NCBI RefSeq assembly: GCF_016464625.1
Contig: NZ_JAEAGO010000004.1
Span: 62,001-126,000 of the forward strand
DNA: 64,000 nucleotides
Source: Penaeicola halotolerans
GTDB lineage: Bacteria; Bacteroidota; Bacteroidia; Cytophagales; Cyclobacteriaceae
Direction of reading: 5' to 3'
The position numbers were made by a program, and so were the translations under genes. The notes under the pieces are model-generated. The model was given only the letters and a program-made list of their open reading frames with translations, had not been told where the DNA came from and did no database searches. This document shows, piece after piece, positions 33,848-42,262 of this stretch; the stretch's first letter is position 1; each line of letters starts with the position of its first letter.

Positions 33848-34788
33848 GAACACTTAAAAATATCTTACTCCTTTTAGTTCTATTTTCTCTCTCTTGTGCA
33901 ACCAAACAAGGCACACAGCTCGATCAGCAGAATAGTCATCATGTCATTAAGATCAATTCTGAAGAGGAGTTAAAAGAATTTTATACTTGGACGGAAGATA
34001 GACTTCCGATGGTTTCTGCTCATAGAGGTGGACCTTATCCAGGATTTCCAGAAAATGCCATAGAGACTTTTGAAAACGTGCTTAGATACACACCAGCGAT
34101 CATCGAGTGTGATGTGGAACTGACTAAAGATAGTCTACTCGTTATGATGCATGATCGAACGCTCGATAGGACGACTTCAGGCTCAGGGCGTGTTTTCGAT
34201 CATACTTTAGCAGAGATCAAAGCGCTTCAGTTAAAGGATAATGAGGGTACGCTTACCAATTTCCAAGCTCCCACTTTACAAGAGGTTTTGACTTGGTCAA
34301 AGGGGAAAGCGCTTTTGACAGTAGATGTGAAGCGTAATGTGCCCTTTGAACTGGTAGTGAATGCTATAGAAGAAACAGGTGCTGAGCTTTATGCGGCTGT
34401 GATTACTTACAGTTTGGCTGATGCTATCAAGGTGCATAATCTCAATCCTGCCTTAATGCTTTCAGTCACTGTTCGCAATGAGGCAGAACTGGAAGCACTT
34501 GAATCTTCAGGTATTGCACTGGATAGAGTAATTGCCTTTACTGGAACATCAGAAAGACCTCAAGCTTTTAATGAACTCCTGCATCAAAAGGGGATTTTTA
34601 CTATTCTGGGTGTTTTGGGTAACATAGATAAAAGTGCAGAAGCAAGGGGAGATCAATTATATGAAGGATTTATAGCGAGAGGAGCTGATATTTTGGCAAC
34701 TGATAGGCCAATAGAGGCTGCTAAAGTGATACAGTCACTCAATCTAAAAAGCAGTAAAAGTAAGTTTTTTGAATTATCGACTAAATGA
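33844..34788 (+). CDS. Glycerophosphodiester phosphodiesterase lipoprotein
   Basis: GDPD enzymes split glycerophosphodiesters from phospholipid turnover into glycerol-3-phosphate and an alcohol. A signal peptide with lipobox (FSLSC, Cys18) predicts a lipoprotein. The catalytic elements are visible: SAHRGG with His60 and Arg61, the metal-binding ECDVELT with Glu88 and Asp90, and MMHDRTLDRTT with His103. The TIM-barrel part ends with the DILATDRP motif. The 314-residue length fits. It overlaps the DUF2721 gene by four bases and the next gene starts right after its stop. Confidence 0.92.
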   Translation: MRTLKNILLLLVLFSLSCATKQGTQLDQQNSHHVIKINSEEELKEFYTWTEDRLPMVSAHRGGPYPGFPENAIETFENVLRYTPAIIECDVELTKDSLLVMMHDRTLDRTTSGSGRVFDHTLAEIKALQLKDNEGTLTNFQAPTLQEVLTWSKGKALLTVDVKRNVPFELVVNAIEETGAELYAAVITYSLADAIKVHNLNPALMLSVTVRNEAELEALESSGIALDRVIAFTGTSERPQAFNELLHQKGIFTILGVLGNIDKSAEARGDQLYEGFIARGADILATDRPIEAAKVIQSLNLKSSKSKFFELSTK

Positions 34789-34789
34789 G

Positions 34790-35803
34790 ATGATTATAGA
34801 TTTGAGAAGTGACACTGTCACTAAACCGAGCAAAGGAATGCTAGAAGCCATGATGTCTGCTTCTGTTGGAGATGATGTTTATGGAGAAGATCCCACAGTC
34901 AATGCTTTGGAGCAAAAGGCTGCGGAGATGTTTGGAATGGAGGAAGCGCTATTTTGTCCATCAGGGACGATGACCAACCAAATAGCGATCAGGCTACACA
35001 CACAGCCTCAGACGGAGGTGATCTGCCATAAATATTCACATATTCATCTCTATGAGGCTGGAGGTATCGCTTATAATAGTATGGCTTCACTCAAGCTACT
35101 TGAAGGGGAACAAGGAAAAATCACTGCTGAGAGTGTCGCTGCTGCCATTAGTCCGGATGATGTGCATGCATGTCCAAGTGTCTTGGTTTCATTAGAGAAC
35201 ACGATGAATAAAGGTGGAGGAAGTATCTATCAGTTGGCTGAAATACAAGCGATCAAAGATGTTTGTGAGAAAAACGGCATGAAACTTCACTTAGATGGCG
35301 CACGACTCTTCAATGCTTTAGTAGAGACAGGAGATGATCCTAAAGCTTATGGAGCTATTTTTGATACGATATCTATTTGTTTGAGCAAAGGATTGGGTTG
35401 CCCGGTGGGGTCACTTTTACTAGGGTCAAAGGAGGATATCAAGCGATCAAAGCGAATCCGTAAAGTGTTAGGTGGAGGCATGAGACAAGCTGGATTTTTA
35501 GCTGCTGCAGGCATTTATGCACTCGATCATCAGGTTGATCGGCTCAAAGATGATCATGCCCATGCAAGGCAGATAGGTGATATACTTAAGAAGGCTAAAT
35601 ATGTCTCTAACGTCATGCCTATTGCCACTAATATTGTTATAGCAAGTCTCTCTGGAATTACCCCAGAAGCGTATTTAATTTTACTAAAGGAGAAAGGTGT
35701 ATTAGGGGTGAAGTTTGGTCCAAATGAGGTGAGGTTTGTTACGCATCATGATATTGATTCAACGCATATTTCGGTATTTGAGGACGTCATCAAGTCCATC
35801 TAG
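34790..35803 (+). CDS. Threonine aldolase (low-specificity L-type likely)
   Basis: This PLP enzyme splits threonine or allo-threonine into glycine and acetaldehyde. The ATG giving MIIDLRSDTVTKP, one base after the GDPD stop, is the family N-terminus. In the 337-residue protein are DLRSDT (4-9), the FCPSGTMTNQ cofactor block (55-64), the HLDGAR motif (167-172) and the PLP-binding lysine in SICLSKGLGCPVGS (Lys200). The length is normal. Whether it prefers the L-allo or low-specificity substrate cannot be fixed from sequence. It ends at a very long perfect hairpin terminator. Confidence 0.92.
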   Translation: MIIDLRSDTVTKPSKGMLEAMMSASVGDDVYGEDPTVNALEQKAAEMFGMEEALFCPSGTMTNQIAIRLHTQPQTEVICHKYSHIHLYEAGGIAYNSMASLKLLEGEQGKITAESVAAAISPDDVHACPSVLVSLENTMNKGGGSIYQLAEIQAIKDVCEKNGMKLHLDGARLFNALVETGDDPKAYGAIFDTISICLSKGLGCPVGSLLLGSKEDIKRSKRIRKVLGGGMRQAGFLAAAGIYALDHQVDRLKDDHAHARQIGDILKKAKYVSNVMPIATNIVIASLSGITPEAYLILLKEKGVLGVKFGPNEVRFVTHHDIDSTHISVFEDVIKSI

Positions 35804-35817
35804 AGTAGCTACCATCT

Positions 35818-35860
35818 AAAACAATAAAAGCGAATGGATAGCCATTCGCTTTTATTGTTT
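35818..35860. terminator. Long perfect hairpin terminator, bidirectional
   Basis: An A-rich, 19-20-bp perfect stem spans 35818-35837 and 35842-35860 around the loop ATAG. The core arms are GCGAATGG and CCATTCGC, flanked by long A and T runs. It stands between the threonine aldolase gene and the convergent TetR gene and can stop transcripts from both sides. Confidence 0.88.
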
Positions 35861-35901
35861 ATCTACTAATTGGTAGTCTTTCTATTTGCTTATTAATCAA
35901 T

Positions 35902-36474
35902 CTATTTCCCGTTTACTAATTGGTTTTTCAGCTCTCTAGAGATTTGGAGAAACATTTCCCTGTTCTTAGTAGCTCTTGCTATTTGAAGGGCTCCCTGAAG
36001 CGCTGCTAAAAGCATGTAAGCTTTGTCTTCAGCTGCTCCACTGACTCTAAGTGAACCTTCATACTGACCATCGTTGATCGTTTTTACAAGCCACTTATAC
36101 CTATCATTGAAGTAAAGCTTGAGTGATTCTTGCATTTCTTCTGACAGGGTATTGAACTCAGCACTTAGTATACCTCCAAGGCTTATCTTTTTTTCACCCA
36201 TTGCAGCTTTTTGATAGTTTTGGAAGAAGCCTTCTATCTTGACAGCGGCATTCTCTTTTTGGTCATCTAGCTTTTTGGTCCAGTCTTTAAACTCTTCCAT
36301 GTAGCGATTGATCAAAGCTAGTCCTAGCTTTTCCTTAGTTGGGAAATGATAGTGGATACTGGCTTTTTTGATACCTACTTTATCAGAAAGATCTTGAAAA
36401 CTAAATGCATTGTAACCTCTTGTTAAAATGAGTTCCTCAGCTAAGTCTAGAAGTTCTTTTTTCTTGTCGTTCAT
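35902..36474 (-). CDS. TetR family transcriptional regulator
   Basis: The 190-residue protein has an N-terminal helix-turn-helix (about 5-50) with the classic TetR elements ELILTRGYNAFSFQDLSDKVGI and KKASIHYHFPTKEKLGLAL. The C-terminal ligand-binding domain is less conserved. It is downstream of the EamA transporter on the same strand (42-base gap), so it may regulate that gene and itself. The inducer is not known. No clear palindromic operator was found in the 118 bases upstream of the EamA gene. Confidence 0.92.
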   Translation of the reverse strand: MNDKKKELLDLAEELILTRGYNAFSFQDLSDKVGIKKASIHYHFPTKEKLGLALINRYMEEFKDWTKKLDDQKENAAVKIEGFFQNYQKAAMGEKKISLGGILSAEFNTLSEEMQESLKLYFNDRYKWLVKTINDGQYEGSLRVSGAAEDKAYMLLAALQGALQIARATKNREMFLQISRELKNQLVNGK

Positions 36475-36516
36475 GCCTAATTTGAAAAAGGTTTAATTTA
36501 GTTTCGAAAGGAGCTT

Positions 36517-37392
36517 TCACTTTTTTGTTGCTAGAAAGACACCTGCAAAAATAAGAAGAGAAAATAAAATCTTGGGTAAATCTAATTGATCTTGTTTTAA
36601 AATAATAGCAATAAGCGTAGCAAATACGGGTTGTATGTATGCATATACGCCCACTACGCTTGAATTAACGTAGCTCAAGGCCCAAGTGTTTAATAAATAA
36701 GTGAGAAAGGTGACTCCTAAAATCACAAAAGCGATGATCCACCAGATTTGAGCGGGAAGCTGAGACCACGATACTGCTTGAAGTTCAGACCAGCCAAAAG
36801 GAAGTACCAGCAAAGCCCCAAATAAGAACACCCACTTCACCACAGTCAGCGCTTGATACTTGGCCATGAGCGGCTTTACCTTTACCAAATAGTAGCCGTA
36901 AGTGGTAGCGTTAAGTAGTATCATAAGATCTCCTGCAAACACGGCATTTCCCCAGTCAATCTCCCCACTTAAAAGGAGTAAAATAGCCCCTGATGCCCCT
37001 AGGAGAACTCCACCTATTTTATACCCTGTCGGTTTTTCTTTGTTTAACCAAAGAGAAAACAGCAGTACGATGATCGGTAGTGTAGTCATGATCAAAGAGG
37101 CGTGGATCGGAGAGGTTAAGCTCAAGCCTTTGAAGAAAAGTAGTTGATTGGCAGCTACTCCCATAGCAGCCAATCCAAATAGTCTTAGGTAATCTCTTCT
37201 ATCCGAAATGCGCTCTTTGCTAACAAAAAAGTGAAGGACAGTAAAGAGCAAGGCGGCAGAAAGTACCCTCATATTGATAAACCCGAAAGCTCCAATGTAG
37301 GTGGGCATGACTATTTTGGCAAGCCCGTAATTCAGACCATATATAATTCCTACCAAGAGGAGCGCCAAGTGTACCCAGAGCCTTTTATTCAT
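36517..37392 (-). CDS. EamA/DMT family transporter
   Basis: This 291-residue inner membrane protein has ten hydrophobic segments in two halves, typical of the drug/metabolite transporter family. The N-terminal half begins ALLLVGIIYGLNYGLAK and contains KGLSLTSPIHASLIMTT; the C-terminal half contains the SYVNSSVVGVYAYIQPV EamA phrase. The family exports amino acids, other metabolites or drugs; the substrate is unknown. It is followed by the TetR gene, probably in one transcript, and its promoter region is shared with the divergent rarA. Confidence 0.9.
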   Translation of the reverse strand: MNKRLWVHLALLLVGIIYGLNYGLAKIVMPTYIGAFGFINMRVLSAALLFTVLHFFVSKERISDRRDYLRLFGLAAMGVAANQLLFFKGLSLTSPIHASLIMTTLPIIVLLFSLWLNKEKPTGYKIGGVLLGASGAILLLLSGEIDWGNAVFAGDLMILLNATTYGYYLVKVKPLMAKYQALTVVKWVFLFGALLVLPFGWSELQAVSWSQLPAQIWWIIAFVILGVTFLTYLLNTWALSYVNSSVVGVYAYIQPVFATLIAIILKQDQLDLPKILFSLLIFAGVFLATKK

Positions 37393-37516
37393 CTCGCGAA
37401 ATTACATGCTAGATAGCCGAAAAGATGCTGCTTCGTCAGATTAATTTTTGACAAGTCATGACTCGATTCTTTTGTCTGTTTCATTCATTTTTTGAAGAAA
37501 ATCGTCAAATTTGATC

Positions 37517-38779
37517 ATGAATCAATCACCCTTAGCAGAGCGCGTCCGTCCTAGCAAGCTAGATGAAATCATTGGTCAGGAGCATTTGACCCATCCGGAC
37601 GGTTTTTTGGCAAAAGCCATTAAGTCGGGCAATGTTCCCTCGATGATATTCTGGGGTCCTCCTGGAGTGGGTAAAACGACCTTTGCCAATGTCATTGCTC
37701 ATGAAGTGAAAGCTCCCTTTTACACTTTAAGTGCGATAAGTTCTGGTGTCAAGGAGGTGAGAGAGGTGATCGAAAAGGCGAAATTTCAGCGTGGAGTGAT
37801 TTTATTTATTGATGAGATCCATCGCTTTAGTAAATCTCAACAAGACGCACTTCTAGGAGCAGTAGAAAAAGGCACGATCAGGCTCATAGGTGCTACCACG
37901 GAGAATCCATCTTTTGAAGTCAATGCCGCGCTACTAAGTAGATGTCAGGTCTACACGCTGAAGGCTTTAGATGAAGCTAAGCTTTTGGAATTGATCAAAC
38001 AAGCCACCAAGCAAGACACTTGGCTACAGTCTAAAAAGTTTTCATTGAAAGAGTATGGAGCACTTTTGAAACTGTCAGGTGGCGATGCTAGGAAGTTGCT
38101 TAATTTATTTGAACTGGTGGTAGATGCGCTTGGCGAATCTGAGGAAGAAATCACTGACGAACTAGTGATCAATGTAGCACAGCAGCGAGTTTCTGTCTAT
38201 GATAAGTCAGGAGAACAGCATTATGACATCATTTCAGCCTTCATCAAATCCATCAGAGGAAGTGATCCTAATGCTGCGCTTTATTGGCTAGCGAGGATGA
38301 TCGAAGGAGGAGAAGACCTGAAATTTATCGCTAGAAGACTGCTTATTTTAGCCTCGGAAGATATAGGAAATGCTAATCCCACTGCTTTGGTTATGGCCAA
38401 TAATACTTTTCAAGCGGTCAATGTCATTGGTTATCCTGAGTCCAGAATAATCCTCGCACAGTGTGTCACCTATTTAGCAAGTTCGGCTAAAAGTAATGCA
38501 GCATATATGGGAATTAACCAAGCTCAGCAGATCGTACGTCAAGAGGGAGATTTACCCGTGCCATTACACTTGAGAAACGCACCTACCAAGCTGATGAAGG
38601 ATATGGACTATGGTAAAGGCTACAAGTATGCTCATGATTTCCCTCAAAACTTCGTAGATCAAGAGTTTATGCCAGATAAACTGAAAGGTAAAAAACTTTA
38701 CGATCCTGGGAAGAATCCTCGAGAGGAAGAAATGAGAAGACGTCTTCAGCAGCTTTGGGGAAAGAAGTACGGTTATTAG
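37517..38779 (+). CDS. rarA: Replication-associated recombination protein A (MgsA/RarA)
   Basis: RarA is an AAA+ ATPase that acts at stalled replication forks. The ATG giving MNQSPLAERVRPSKLDEI is chosen; the two extra codons from a TTG are not needed. The Walker A motif GPPGVGKT is at 47-54, Walker B is in VILFIDEIHRF, sensor 1 in IGATTENPSFE, and the C-terminal tetramerisation part holds EGGEDLKFIARRLLILASEDIG. At 420 residues the length is normal. Its stop overlaps the convergent nitroreductase gene by four bases. A 10-base palindrome TCAAATTTGA lies just before the start (37505-37514). Confidence 0.95.
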   Translation: MNQSPLAERVRPSKLDEIIGQEHLTHPDGFLAKAIKSGNVPSMIFWGPPGVGKTTFANVIAHEVKAPFYTLSAISSGVKEVREVIEKAKFQRGVILFIDEIHRFSKSQQDALLGAVEKGTIRLIGATTENPSFEVNAALLSRCQVYTLKALDEAKLLELIKQATKQDTWLQSKKFSLKEYGALLKLSGGDARKLLNLFELVVDALGESEEEITDELVINVAQQRVSVYDKSGEQHYDIISAFIKSIRGSDPNAALYWLARMIEGGEDLKFIARRLLILASEDIGNANPTALVMANNTFQAVNVIGYPESRIILAQCVTYLASSAKSNAAYMGINQAQQIVRQEGDLPVPLHLRNAPTKLMKDMDYGKGYKYAHDFPQNFVDQEFMPDKLKGKKLYDPGKNPREEEMRRRLQQLWGKKYGY

Positions 38780-39510
38780 TCAATTGTGAAAATCACCTCT
38801 TCATCAGGTACTCTAAACCTTTCACTATAGATTCCTTCTGGTTTACCAGGACCGCAAGCTATAATCATATTAATCTCAGCACCAGCTGGAAGTTTGAGTA
38901 ATTTCTTGACGCGCTTACTATCAAACCCTTCCATCGGGCAAGAGTCAAGACCTTCTGATTTGAGGGCATACATAAGTGTCATGGCTGCTAAGCCCGCACT
39001 TTTGTGTACACTGATACGCGCATTGACATCTCCAACTTCTCTAAGCATCGGTCTAAAAAGCCCTACAGACCAGGCAAAAATTCTTTTACCAAGGCTAAAG
39101 AGACCAGTATAATCTTTGACATAAAATTTAGGAATTAAACTACTATAATAAGCTTCCGCTCTTTTAGCAGCTTTATCTGTGCGCCCTTTGTATACTTTTC
39201 TGATTTGTGCTAGGTTGGCATCTTTTCTTTTTCTCCAAAGGTCACGTCTGGCTACGACCAAAATCAATTCTCTGGCGGTTTTAGCAGCCTTTTGTCCCAT
39301 ACAATAGTCGGCTAGTTGCGCTTTTATTTGAGGATTTTTGACGCGATAAAACTCCCAAAGTTGCATATTACTGCTATTGGGTGCTAGTGTGGCAGCATGC
39401 AAACTGCGCTTTACGGCATCTTCATCGTACGGGGTTGACTCGTCAAAAATCCTAACTGATCTTCGTTCAGATAAAATTTGTGTAAATATCTCTGCTTGTG
39501 ATTGATCCAT
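38776..39510 (-). CDS. Nitroreductase family protein
   Basis: This 244-residue FMN-dependent oxidoreductase has the N-terminal RRSVR cofactor-binding motif (RRSVRIFDES), the LAPNSSNMQLWEF segment and the C-terminal SEGLDSCPMEGF helix with INMIIACGPG that marks nitroreductase-type folds. The central part is longer than in typical 200-residue NfsB proteins, with basic helices around LWRKRKDANLAQIRK. Natural substrates of such proteins are usually unknown. It is convergent with rarA (four-base overlap). Confidence 0.87.
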   Translation of the reverse strand: MDQSQAEIFTQILSERRSVRIFDESTPYDEDAVKRSLHAATLAPNSSNMQLWEFYRVKNPQIKAQLADYCMGQKAAKTARELILVVARRDLWRKRKDANLAQIRKVYKGRTDKAAKRAEAYYSSLIPKFYVKDYTGLFSLGKRIFAWSVGLFRPMLREVGDVNARISVHKSAGLAAMTLMYALKSEGLDSCPMEGFDSKRVKKLLKLPAGAEINMIIACGPGKPEGIYSERFRVPDEEVIFTID

Positions 39511-39587
39511 TTGAAAAAGCTTTGCTTATATTTATAAATCAAATTTAGGGATACTTTTTGAAGCAGACACAGATCATCTATAAAACC

Positions 39588-40574
39588 ATGTCAAATCTCA
39601 TAAGATTAACTGTATTTCTATTTTTCTTCTACAGCCCCTTTATCAGTTCCGCGCAGAAGGCTGTGGAGGATTTTAAAAGAAAAGGAATCGTCAAACCTTT
39701 TGATTACAAAGAGAGTGGTAAAACCAATTTCAAAGTACTTACTTGGAATGTAGAGCATTTTGTAGATTATACAGACAATCCCTACATAGATCACCCTCGT
39801 GAAGATATGCCGCTAGAGGCGATGAATGGTCGCCCAGAGTTGCTTTTGAGAGCACTACAGACTGCGAATGCGGACATCGTAGTACTTCAAGAATTTGAAA
39901 ATGTCGCTTTTTTACAGGCGTTGGTTGAGGATAATCTTCCAGATATGGGGTATAAGTTTTTTGCAGCGGCAGAAAGTAATGATTGGTATCAAAATGTAGT
40001 CATCATGAGTAAAGTGCCTCTTGGGGTCTTCTATCAATATGGACAAGTCACTACTCCAGTACCTGGGATCACTACTGATGCAGGCGTAGCCGAAACGCAA
40101 AATAAAATCAATACAAGAATGTGGGCAGTGGATGTTTTTGTCAATGACAACTACTCTTTCGTACTCTTTGGCGCACATCTCAAGGCAGGCAGAAGTGAGC
40201 GTGATATCGCTATGCGAAAAGGTCAAATCACCTTTCTGAAAGGTCAGATGGAAAGGTTTTTGAGAGAAAATCCTACTTCTAACTTCCTTTTGATGGGGGA
40301 TCTAAACTGCGAGCCTGATAGTGAGGAAATCAAAATGTTGCTTTCTGGGCCTGAGGGAGTAGCACTAGTAGATCCATTAGCGAGTACCGATGTTTACACA
40401 CATCCTTCTTCTATGCCAAATAGAAGGATTGATCATATCCTACCAAATCAGCATATGGCCAAAGAGCTGATCAAATGGTCAATCACTTCACCAAGTATCT
40501 TGAATGCTGCCGAATTGGTAAAATTAAGCGATCATTTACCATTAGTAGCTGAATTTTATAGTGTAGATAAGTGA
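39588..40574 (+). CDS. Secreted endonuclease/exonuclease/phosphatase family protein
   Basis: The ATG giving MSNLIRLTVFLFFFYSPF is chosen because it opens a signal peptide ending in SSAQ; the longer frame starts only with TTG. In the 328-residue protein the EEP fold motifs are visible: LTWNVEHF (Asn as metal ligand), the catalytic VVLQEFENV region, LLMGDLNCEPDS and the final SDHLPLVAEF with RRIDHIL before it. The family includes nucleases, phosphatases and sphingomyelinases; the substrate is not known. Secretion is predicted by the signal peptide. Confidence 0.88.
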   Translation: MSNLIRLTVFLFFFYSPFISSAQKAVEDFKRKGIVKPFDYKESGKTNFKVLTWNVEHFVDYTDNPYIDHPREDMPLEAMNGRPELLLRALQTANADIVVLQEFENVAFLQALVEDNLPDMGYKFFAAAESNDWYQNVVIMSKVPLGVFYQYGQVTTPVPGITTDAGVAETQNKINTRMWAVDVFVNDNYSFVLFGAHLKAGRSERDIAMRKGQITFLKGQMERFLRENPTSNFLLMGDLNCEPDSEEIKMLLSGPEGVALVDPLASTDVYTHPSSMPNRRIDHILPNQHMAKELIKWSITSPSILNAAELVKLSDHLPLVAEFYSVDK

Positions 40575-40654
40575 TTCTCGTAGTGGATATTTATCTGGCT
40601 AGCGAGATCCATATGTATTTTAGATTTTCCTTATTTAAATAAACTAAAACCACC

Positions 40655-41560
40655 ATGAAAGCTAAACTTCTAATCACTCTTTCTTTTGCATTTGTTTGTT
40701 TCAGTACTTTTGCTCAAACGGACTCAACGGGTGTAGCCAAGGATACTACCTATTGGACAAAAGCATTCAATTTAGGACTAAACTTCAGTCAAGCATCTTT
40801 TAGCGATAACTGGGCTGGTGGAGGTGTCAACTCCATTGCTATCGGTTCGCTTGTAAATGCCAGGGCAAATTATCTAAAAGATAAAATAAGTTTTGATAAT
40901 GAATTTGAGTTTCTCTACGGAATCGTCCAAAACAAAGATCAAAATGCTCGAAAATCTAATGATAGGCTCTTCTTGGATTCTAAGCTAGGTTATAAATTAA
41001 CAGATAAGTGGGGTGGATTTTTCTCTTTGAACTTTATATCACAAGTAGCTAAGGGATATAATTTTAGTACAGATGTAAATGGCGCTGAACAAAGAACTTT
41101 GATCTCTAGCTTTTTGGCTCCAGCGTTTATCACGTCTTCTCTAGGTTTTGAATACAAGCCAAATCAAAGCTTTAATGTCAGAATAGGTCCTTTTTCTCCA
41201 CGTATCACAGTGGTCAATGATCTAGAACTATTCAACACAGTCCCTGATAACTATGGTGTGCCGATTGGCGAGCGTATCAGATATGAGTGGTTTGCCTTTC
41301 AACTATTTGCTAGCTTGGATAAGAACTTGACTGAAAACATTAATCTGAAGTCTAGATACATGCTTTTTGCCAATTATGAAGAGTTAGAGTTTGATAGAAT
41401 TGACCATAGGTTGGATTTGACCATCACGGCAAAAGTTACTAAGTGGATCAATGTATCATTCTCTAGTATCAGCATTTACGATTTTGATCAAGATGACAAA
41501 ATTCAGTTTTCTCAAGGTTTAGCCGTTGGCTTGCTCTATCAAATAGGAAATAAGAAATAA
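40655..41560 (+). CDS. DUF3078 outer membrane-type protein
   Basis: This 301-residue protein has a signal peptide (MKAKLLITLSFAFVCFSTFAQ) and a body rich in alternating beta-strand patterns ending in aromatic residues, suggesting a beta-barrel. The block LNFSQASFSDNWAGGGVNS near residues 40-58 is the hallmark of DUF3078, a family of unknown function found almost only in Bacteroidota. The C-terminus QGLAVGLLYQIGNKK fits an outer membrane strand. A strong terminator follows and reaches into the end of the convergent gene. Confidence 0.85.
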   Translation: MKAKLLITLSFAFVCFSTFAQTDSTGVAKDTTYWTKAFNLGLNFSQASFSDNWAGGGVNSIAIGSLVNARANYLKDKISFDNEFEFLYGIVQNKDQNARKSNDRLFLDSKLGYKLTDKWGGFFSLNFISQVAKGYNFSTDVNGAEQRTLISSFLAPAFITSSLGFEYKPNQSFNVRIGPFSPRITVVNDLELFNTVPDNYGVPIGERIRYEWFAFQLFASLDKNLTENINLKSRYMLFANYEELEFDRIDHRLDLTITAKVTKWINVSFSSISIYDFDQDDKIQFSQGLAVGLLYQIGNKK

Positions 41561-41574
41561 TAGAACTTCATTAG

Positions 41575-41620
41575 ATAGATGGCTTATTGACTATTGGATA
41601 AGCCATCTATTACTTTTTTT
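41575..41620 (+). terminator. Terminator of the DUF3078 gene, inside the end of the convergent gene
   Basis: Perfect 13-bp arms ATAGATGGCTTAT and ATAAGCCATCTAT (41575-41587 and 41598-41610) enclose a 10-base loop, with TAC and then a run of T's after it. Part of the hairpin is also the last codons and stop of the minus-strand NTF2-like gene. Confidence 0.8.
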
Positions 41621-42090
41621 ACTTCATCCATTGCCTCATTAGGCACAGTCAGGCTTAAGTTATAATGTGCTATTTTCCAGCCGTTATTCGTTAATTTCAT
41701 CACGCCTGACCCTCTACAAGGCCCCATATTGGGCGTATCTAATGCTTCATCAAACCAAGCAGTATGGCCATCATCTGCTAATGTGATAAATCTACTGTGA
41801 GCTGTAAAGCTCCAAGCCCTTCCTCTATCAAAAAATGGTTTGCTCCAAGGCTTGAATTCAGCCACTGTCCAGCGTTCTGTAGCATCAGTGCCCATAAATA
41901 TGGCACTATCGCTTTCGAACAAATCAAAATATGCCTCAAAATCTGCTCTCGCAGCAGCATCATGCCAACTATCTAATGTCATGGCAATCTTTTGAGTTTG
42001 AGATTCGAGCAGGTTATCATTTTCATTTGAACTTGATTGACAGCTAATAAGTAGTGTTAGAAACAAAGAGTAGTAGTATGCTTTATTCAT
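41584..42090 (-). CDS. NTF2-like (SnoaL_3-type) lipoprotein
   Basis: This 168-residue lipoprotein has a signal peptide with lipobox (LLISC, about Cys17). The mature part resembles the SnoaL_3/NTF2 fold: a helical start TLDSWHDAAARADFEAYFDLF, the SDSAIFMGTDATERWT strand and the C-terminal GSGVMKLTNNGWKIAHYNLSL. Members of this fold often bind small hydrophobic molecules or act as enzymes of unknown substrate; no catalytic residues are obvious. It shares its 3' end with the terminator hairpin of the convergent DUF3078 gene. Confidence 0.83.
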   Translation of the reverse strand: MNKAYYYSLFLTLLISCQSSSNENDNLLESQTQKIAMTLDSWHDAAARADFEAYFDLFESDSAIFMGTDATERWTVAEFKPWSKPFFDRGRAWSFTAHSRFITLADDGHTAWFDEALDTPNMGPCRGSGVMKLTNNGWKIAHYNLSLTVPNEAMDEVKKVIDGLSNSQ

Positions 42091-42209
42091 TTTTGATAAG
42101 GTTTGGATCGATTATTAAGTTAATTCATTTTGTGCAGTGTTGATCATCTGAGAAACAATCTTTTTTCTATTAATTAAACACTTTTTAAATACTTGGCGTT
42201 AATAATATT

Positions 42210-42241
42210 CTTTATGTTAATTAATTGTTAACTTTATGTTA
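42210..42241. repeat. Direct repeat upstream of the transglutaminase-like gene
   Basis: The ten-base word CTTTATGTTA occurs at 42210-42219 and again at 42232-42241, 22 bases apart (about two helix turns). The second copy ends 21 bases before the ATG. Between them is an inverted arrangement GTTAA...TTAAC. This could be a regulator site; no known operator is recognised. Confidence 0.5.
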
Positions 42242-42262
42242 CTGTAATGTTTTTAGCACGCT

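Noticed and set aside
37505-37514. Palindrome TCAAATTTGA before rarA as a TetR operator
   Set aside because: Ten bases only and AT-rich; nothing ties it to the TetR protein.
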